The notes below the pieces were generated by a model. That model worked only from the letters and a program-made list of their open reading frames with translations, ran no database searches and was not told the DNA's origin. This document shows, piece after piece, positions 7,650 to 11,682 of a DNA stretch of 11,682 bases. The translations under genes and the position numbers were made by a program. Positions within the stretch are counted from its first letter, which is position 1; the number at the start of each line of letters is the position of its first letter. Source of the DNA: Cyclostephanos tholiformis (taxonomy: Eukaryota; Bacillariophyta; Thalassiosirophyceae; Thalassiosirales; Thalassiosiraceae); assembly GCA_036939975.1 (NCBI GenBank), contig JALLPB010001014.1:1-11682 (forward strand), given 5' to 3'.

Positions 7650-8250
7650 GCTTATGATATATGTAAGACTCGCGGGTGGTAGCGCTGGGTGTTCGGGGCG
7701 GTGATCGTCGTCAAGAGCTCGGATGACCAGCCATTTCTGATAAAATACGAAATTATTGTTGGTAATATTATTATATACTAGTGAGACCCAATACTATACG
7801 GTTGACAAAAAATTCACACACCAAAAAAATGTCATGTACGACACGTCACTCCCCCAGAGCGTCGGATCAAGAGAATTCATGTCGGATCTCGTAAATAAAG
7901 AATAAGAATTCGTGGCTCAAATCGGGAGCAGTGTATTTGCGAAAATAATAATACGAGGAAAAAAGTGAGAGGGTCGGTTGACGCTTCTGCGCGGAGCGTG
8001 TCATCACACGGGAACTTAATTTGGGGTGTCATATGAAATTCTCGATCACGCGTTAAGGTTTTACCCCATAGATTGCTGCCGGAAGAATTCCTGGAGGGAA
8101 GCGGACACTTTTTATTAATTAACTGATTCCGAGTTATGATCCTTCGTAATCTCGCTCTTTATCGTGGAAAATGCATGACCAGTTGTTGTTCATGCAATTT
8201 TGATGGATATTTTTAACTTTCTCCTCACAATTCTCTCTTGATATATAGGG
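7650..8250. promoter_or_regulatory. Shared divergent promoter region of the two kinase paralogues
   Basis: About 600 bp separates the two likely start codons and is markedly AT-richer than the flanking coding DNA. Visible elements, none proven: ACACGTCA at 7841-7848 (TGACGTGT on the minus strand, a bZIP/CRE-like ACGT core); an inverted repeat CGTGT-catc-ACACG near 7997-8010; TATA-like ATATATAG at 8241-8248 right before the plus-strand ATG, and CATATAT on the minus strand just before the ATG at 7649. An in-frame stop (TGA, 8239-8241) blocks extension of the plus-strand gene. The C/T-rich stretch ending in TATATAG at 8248 could also be a splice acceptor of a 5' UTR intron. Confidence 0.45.
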
Positions 8251-10188
8251 ATGAATTTACTTACGAACAGTAACAGGATGGTAGCACCGGAAGAACCCCC
8301 AAACGGCCATATCATCGGGCATACTAGACGGGGGGGATCAACAACGGGCGTCGTCGACGCATTCGCGGTGGGATGCACGCTGTTGCAATTGTGCGCCATC
8401 GGCAACCTCCGCGATGTTAGGGATCACGTCTCGTCCGTCATCGCGTCCCACCCCAACGTGATCAACTTCGGCGATTACGATCGACGCACCGCCCTGCACC
8501 TAGCCGCATCAGAGGGACATTTGGACGTGGTTACGTACCTCGTGGACATGGGCGCGCACGTCAATCGAAGCGATAGGTGGGGGGGAAGTCCCCTCGACGA
8601 CGCGCATCGTCATCGACACACCAACGTGGCGCAATACCTGAGGAGCAGGGGGGGCAAATCGGGGAGTTTGAACCTCGATGCCAACCTGATCGTGGCGGCC
8701 GCCGAGGGCGATATCGATGAAGTGAAGGCGCTGTGCGAGAGCATTGGCAGCATGTGTCAGATTGCATTGGAGTTGGCCGCGGATGCCGGACATCGGCGGA
8801 ACCCGTCCCTCGATGCTAGCAGCGGCAGCGCATCAGTTGTGCGCGCCGCCCTGGACATCAATAAGGGAGATTACGACAATCGCACGGCTCTGCACGTTGC
8901 CGCCGCCGGGGGACATCTCGATGTGATCGAGTACTTGTGCATGAAGGGCGCGAACGTCAATGCCGTGGACAGATGGGGTGGCAGGCCACTGGATGACGCC
9001 CTGTACAAGGGGAGCGATCGAGTGGCCGAGACATTGCGTAGGTATGGAGCCACTAGCGCGAGGGAGCAAAGTCAAAGTCAGTGCACCGCCCATGCAAGCA
9101 TGACGAGCGATGCATCCACTTTATCTCATGCAGTACCGGCATTCGATGACGAGAATTTTCGCGTCGACTTCTCGGAAATCGAGACGATTGAGCTCATAGG
9201 ATCGGGCGCCTTCGGAGACGTATACAAATGTCGATGGAGGGGGATATTAGTTGCCGCCAAGTGCATTAAGGCGTCCAAAATTCAGCAGAAATGGCTCCTG
9301 AAGAATCGACCTAGCGACTCCGCCCTAATTCCAGAACGCCGGCTCGAGGAAACGGAAATTACAGACGAGGAGAAAGAAATCGCCCTCGACGATTTTCGTA
9401 AGGAAATTCAGATCATGAGACGATTGCGTCATCCTAACATTGTCATGATGCTGGGATACTCGCACTACGAAGATCTGGATATGATGATATTGGAGATATG
9501 CAGGTGTTCCTTGCACGATGTCTTTCGGGCTAACAGCGTAACGAATTCACAGATCCCCAAGCGGACTCAACTCGTGTATGCGCAACAGCTTGCCAAGGGG
9601 ATGAATTATCTGCACAAGAGCCGTCCGCCGATCATCCATCGTGATCTGAGGCCATCTAATCTGTTGATTGATGCCAACGGTGCGTTGAAGATTGCCGACT
9701 TTTATCTTGCGAAAATCCGGCCAGACCCAGAACAGAGGGAGGCCGACGCGTCATCATTCATGATCGAGACTAGCTTCGAGGGAGTTTATCGCTACATGGC
9801 CCCAGAGGTGTTTCGCTGTGAGAAGTATACCGAATCCGTCGATGTTTACTCGTTCTCCATGATCTTGTATCACATGTTAATGGGCAGGCCACCATGGGCG
9901 GGATTGTCGGAATTGGACGCAATAACCAAGGCAGCCATTGACGGAGAACGTCCATTGATTCCCCGCAGCGTTGATGAGCGATTGTGCACGTTGTTGAAAC
10001 GTTGTTGGGATGAGAATCCGCGTACACGGCCCAGCTTTGAGGAAATCGTCTCCTGCTTGAGTTTATACTCGCATGATGTGTTCAAGACAAATGACAAGGA
10101 AGTTGAGCACTACGAACCGAAATCCTCATCGAGCCATATTCAGACGTATGCGAATGAAAAGAAGTGTGGGGGTTGTTCGATTTCTTAG
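8251..10188 (+). CDS. Ankyrin-repeat TKL-family kinase with altered DFG/HRD motifs and CaaX box (atypical paralogue)
   Basis: A 645-residue paralogue of the divergent kinase at 5249-7243, alike along its whole length. Ankyrin repeats span about 42-270 (TLLQLCAIGNL, DYDRRTALHLAASEGHLDVV, two DRWGGxPLDDA units). The kinase domain is about 311-605, with GSGAFG 317-322, VAAK K337, alpha-C E385, HRDLRPSN 463-470 and APE 517-519. Three key positions depart from the norm: the HRDLK lysine is Arg (R467), DFG reads DFY (D483-F484-Y485), and the P+1-loop Thr is Glu (E510 in EGVYRYMAPE). Asp465, Asn470, Asp483 and Lys337 remain, so weak or altered activity is possible; a pseudokinase or scaffold role is also possible. 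It ends KKCGGCSIS, a CaaX box (C642). Start chosen by the upstream in-frame stop at 8239. No intron needed. Confidence 0.9.
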   Translation: MNLLTNSNRMVAPEEPPNGHIIGHTRRGGSTTGVVDAFAVGCTLLQLCAIGNLRDVRDHVSSVIASHPNVINFGDYDRRTALHLAASEGHLDVVTYLVDMGAHVNRSDRWGGSPLDDAHRHRHTNVAQYLRSRGGKSGSLNLDANLIVAAAEGDIDEVKALCESIGSMCQIALELAADAGHRRNPSLDASSGSASVVRAALDINKGDYDNRTALHVAAAGGHLDVIEYLCMKGANVNAVDRWGGRPLDDALYKGSDRVAETLRRYGATSAREQSQSQCTAHASMTSDASTLSHAVPAFDDENFRVDFSEIETIELIGSGAFGDVYKCRWRGILVAAKCIKASKIQQKWLLKNRPSDSALIPERRLEETEITDEEKEIALDDFRKEIQIMRRLRHPNIVMMLGYSHYEDLDMMILEICRCSLHDVFRANSVTNSQIPKRTQLVYAQQLAKGMNYLHKSRPPIIHRDLRPSNLLIDANGALKIADFYLAKIRPDPEQREADASSFMIETSFEGVYRYMAPEVFRCEKYTESVDVYSFSMILYHMLMGRPPWAGLSELDAITKAAIDGERPLIPRSVDERLCTLLKRCWDENPRTRPSFEEIVSCLSLYSHDVFKTNDKEVEHYEPKSSSSHIQTYANEKKCGGCSIS

Positions 10189-10357
10189 TGATGGGTAGAA
10201 TGAAATGAAATGCATGGTAAAAGTTTTTGTCGTAGTATCTTAATGGAGATGAGATTGATGCTGTTTAAGAATCAGGGCTTCAGTACCTGCTGTTCTTTCC
10301 GTGCCAGTGCCGATTTCACATAACAAGTTCATCTTACTTCGATTGCTCTTGTGTACA
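10189..10357. other. Convergent 3' region between the kinase and LTO1 genes
   Basis: The plus-strand kinase stops at 10188. The LTO1-like gene on the minus strand stops at 10358, or at 10240 if its candidate intron is spliced. The 3' UTRs must overlap or nearly touch. I see no clear AATAAA on either strand. The minus strand of 10240-10398 is open and fairly protein-like. Confidence 0.5.
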
Positions 10358-11077
10358 TTACCAATTGCTTCCAACTGCACTGAAACTTTCTCCATTTGCT
10401 GCAATACTGCCCGGTGTGCCATGATATGTCGATTTTACATGTCTGGGACTCTCGGAATTTTCATTCAAAATTGTACTCACGGCATCGATGCCGTCTACAC
10501 GCGATCGATTCAGTCCATCATCCCCCTCCCGCTCTCGTCCGCTCGTCCCCGATTCCAACACCTTCCCGAGATCGAACGATTGTTTCGTCCTTAATAGCGT
10601 GCATAGCAGCTTGAACTTGGCGCGTATCCTTTCCATCACGGCGGAAACATCGACAGCGGCAGTCGCTGACGGCCCCTCCAAGTTGACGCCACAGCTAGGC
10701 CGTTTCCCGACGGCTTCGTCCATGGATTTTTTTCGCGTGGAGGAGCAAGGACCATCGTCGGAGCAACCATCGTCGGAGCAGCCTTCGTCCGACGTCGAAG
10801 ATGATGACGCGCAATGTCCTCGTCCCGTCCGTACCCTCCTCGAAAATTGAATCTCCTCCCCCTCCTCCTCGTTTGTTCGGCGTCGAGCGCTACCACCCGA
10901 CCCGAGGAGCCCATCCGGATCAGGAAACTCGTCGATCATGCGCGATATGTCACCCGCCAGGATGCGACATCGTTCCGTTCTGTGGGCCGTCCGATGCTGC
11001 ATCGGCTGTAGTCCTCCTCCTCCCTCCGACATAGTCATCGATGACATCGACGACGATGACGACGATGATTTTCCATC

Positions 11078-11112
<35 letters not shown>

Positions 11113-11458
11113 GCTGCTGCTGCTGGAGGATATAATCCGATATGCACCGGACGAAGTCGTGATAATATCCCAATTCCAATCCGATCTCCCATCCCTTCGA
11201 CGTGCCGATGTTTAATCCCCCGTGGTATCCATCGCGTAATCCCGCGATCCTGCCCTCGTCCCTCCCGACATTCGCGATATCGTAAAATGGATCGACGGCG
11301 ACTCGATACAGGAGAACATCGTCCCAGAGGTGGCCCGGAGATGATGATGACGACGACGATGAAGATTTCGATGATGATGACGTGGGAATGATAGTATTAA
11401 CGCCATCGTTGTCCGCATCGTGGCGAGTTTCGTTTGGGCGGCGGCGGTCCGTCATCAT
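10358..11458 (-). CDS. LTO1: LTO1/ORAOV1 homologue, deca-GX3 adaptor for Fe-S insertion into ABCE1
   Basis: LTO1 works with YAE1 to recruit ABCE1 (Rli1) to the cytosolic Fe-S (CIA) targeting complex, needed for ribosome recycling. Counted from Met at 11458 (366 residues), residues 56-108 hold the family core: DPFYDIANVG followed by Gly every fourth residue (65, 69, 73, 77, 81, 85, 89, 93, 97), then YYHDF. Two later conserved helices are seen: about 163-185 (RILAGDISRMIDEFPDPD) and 270-297 (ERIRAKFKLLCTLL). Human LTO1 is about 137 residues; here poly-Ser (27-40), Gln16 (112-127), Ser7 and a low-complexity insert (about 186-269) enlarge it. The unspliced frame ends in Trp (GSNW); a C-terminal Trp is important for CIA binding in yeast Lto1. 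A candidate intron at 10399-10480 would instead give 378 residues ending HLH at 10240. The family call is firm; the C-terminus is not. Confidence 0.82.
10399..10480 (-). other. Candidate intron at the 3' end of the LTO1 gene (phase 0, 82 bp)
   Basis: On the minus strand the donor is GTGAGT (from 10480) after GGCATCGATGCC, and the acceptor is TATTGCAG ending at 10399. Joining keeps phase 0 and continues with QMEKVSVQLEAIGNVH to a stop at 10240-10242. Base composition falls sharply at 10480 from GC-rich coding to AT-rich. Against it: the unspliced frame ends in the Trp expected of LTO1. Retention and splicing may both occur. Confidence 0.45.
11078..11125 (-). repeat. CAG4-CAA12 microsatellite encoding Gln16 in LTO1
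   Basis: Plus strand (TTG)12 at 11078-11113 followed by (CTG)4 at 11114-11125; on the coding strand four CAG then twelve CAA codons give sixteen Gln directly after the GX3 core. Likely polymorphic in length by whole codons. Confidence 0.95.
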
Positions 11459-11568
11459 GGTTCGTGAATAGGTCTCTGCGTCTGTGCGGCGATTTCGTGC
11501 CCTGCAATGTGAGTCGTGGTCGTTTTAATCATGAATCGATGCATGTAAGTAGGATGGATGTCTGAAAA

Positions 11569-11598
11569 AAAAGATCCTCGCCGATAAAAGATCCTCGC
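11569..11598 (+). repeat. 13-bp direct repeat
   Basis: AAAAGATCCTCGC occurs at 11569-11581 and again at 11586-11598, a 17-bp period, upstream of LTO1. It could be a duplicated protein-binding site or a simple tandem duplication. Confidence 0.8.
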
Positions 11599-11658
11599 TA
11601 ACCAGAGAAAAAAGATGAGAAGTGGTTGTACTACAGTGCCCAGTACAGTTGTCCCGAG

Positions 11659-11678
11659 GCAAAAATCTAGATTTTTGC
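11659..11678. repeat. 20-bp perfect palindrome at the window edge
   Basis: GCAAAAATCT-AGATTTTTGC is a perfect palindrome with no spacer. It directly follows CAGTGCCCAGTACAGTTGTCCCGAG (split here as 11634-11653 and 11654-11658), which resembles Tc1/mariner- or pogo-type terminal sequences. It may be the end of a transposon that continues beyond the window, or an isolated palindrome. Confidence 0.6.
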
Positions 11679-11682
11679 TTTT

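Larger units (their letters stand above)
11459..11682. promoter_or_regulatory. Upstream flank of the LTO1 gene
   Basis: This 224-bp stretch up to the window end has no convincing ORF. It should hold the 5' UTR and part of the promoter of the minus-strand LTO1 gene. It carries a 13-bp direct repeat (11569, 11586), a small inverted repeat TGTACT/AGTACA (11627-11632, 11642-11647) and a 20-bp palindrome (11659-11678). No TATA box is clear. Confidence 0.4.

Overview
The window looks like nuclear DNA of a diatom, most likely a centric species of the Thalassiosirales. The genes are eukaryotic, with short GT-AG introns of about 80-110 bp. There are many trinucleotide and homopolymer tracts. One gene is a cysteine-rich, multidomain GH19 chitinase, which fits a lineage that extrudes chitin fibres. 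The taxon is inferred from gene style only; no ribosomal or organelle marker is present.

Layout. (1) 2-4004, plus strand: a secreted-type GH19 chitinase, open at its 5' end, with one intron, N-terminal Cys modules, two Lin-12/Notch repeats, a Thr-rich linker and five 28-residue C4 repeats. (2) 4005-5248: no intact gene. The minus strand of 4182-4873 reads as a decayed, unidentified coding sequence with in-frame stops. (3) 5249-7243, minus: an ankyrin-repeat TKL protein kinase ending in a CaaX box. A second open frame on the same strand (7143-7649) probably encodes its missing N-terminus and is separated from it by G/C homopolymers. (4) 7650-8250: a shared divergent promoter region. (5) 8251-10188, plus: a paralogous ankyrin-TKL kinase, also with a CaaX box, but with altered catalytic and P+1 loops. 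(6) 10358-11458, minus: an LTO1 (ORAOV1) homologue with the GX3 repeat, greatly expanded by low-complexity insertions. (7) 11459-11682: its upstream flank, with short repeats and a 20-bp palindrome at the window edge.

The chitinase acts outside the cell on chitin. The two kinases form a head-to-head inverted duplicate, probably membrane-tethered by prenylation, and have diverged into one canonical and one atypical enzyme. LTO1 is a housekeeping adaptor that delivers the Fe-S protein ABCE1 to the cytosolic Fe-S assembly machinery. I see no operon-like link among the three groups. Genes 1/2 and 3/4 are convergent and genes 2/3 are divergent. All genes look GC-rich at the 5' end and AT-richer at the 3' end. 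No tRNA, rRNA, CRISPR or complete mobile element was seen.
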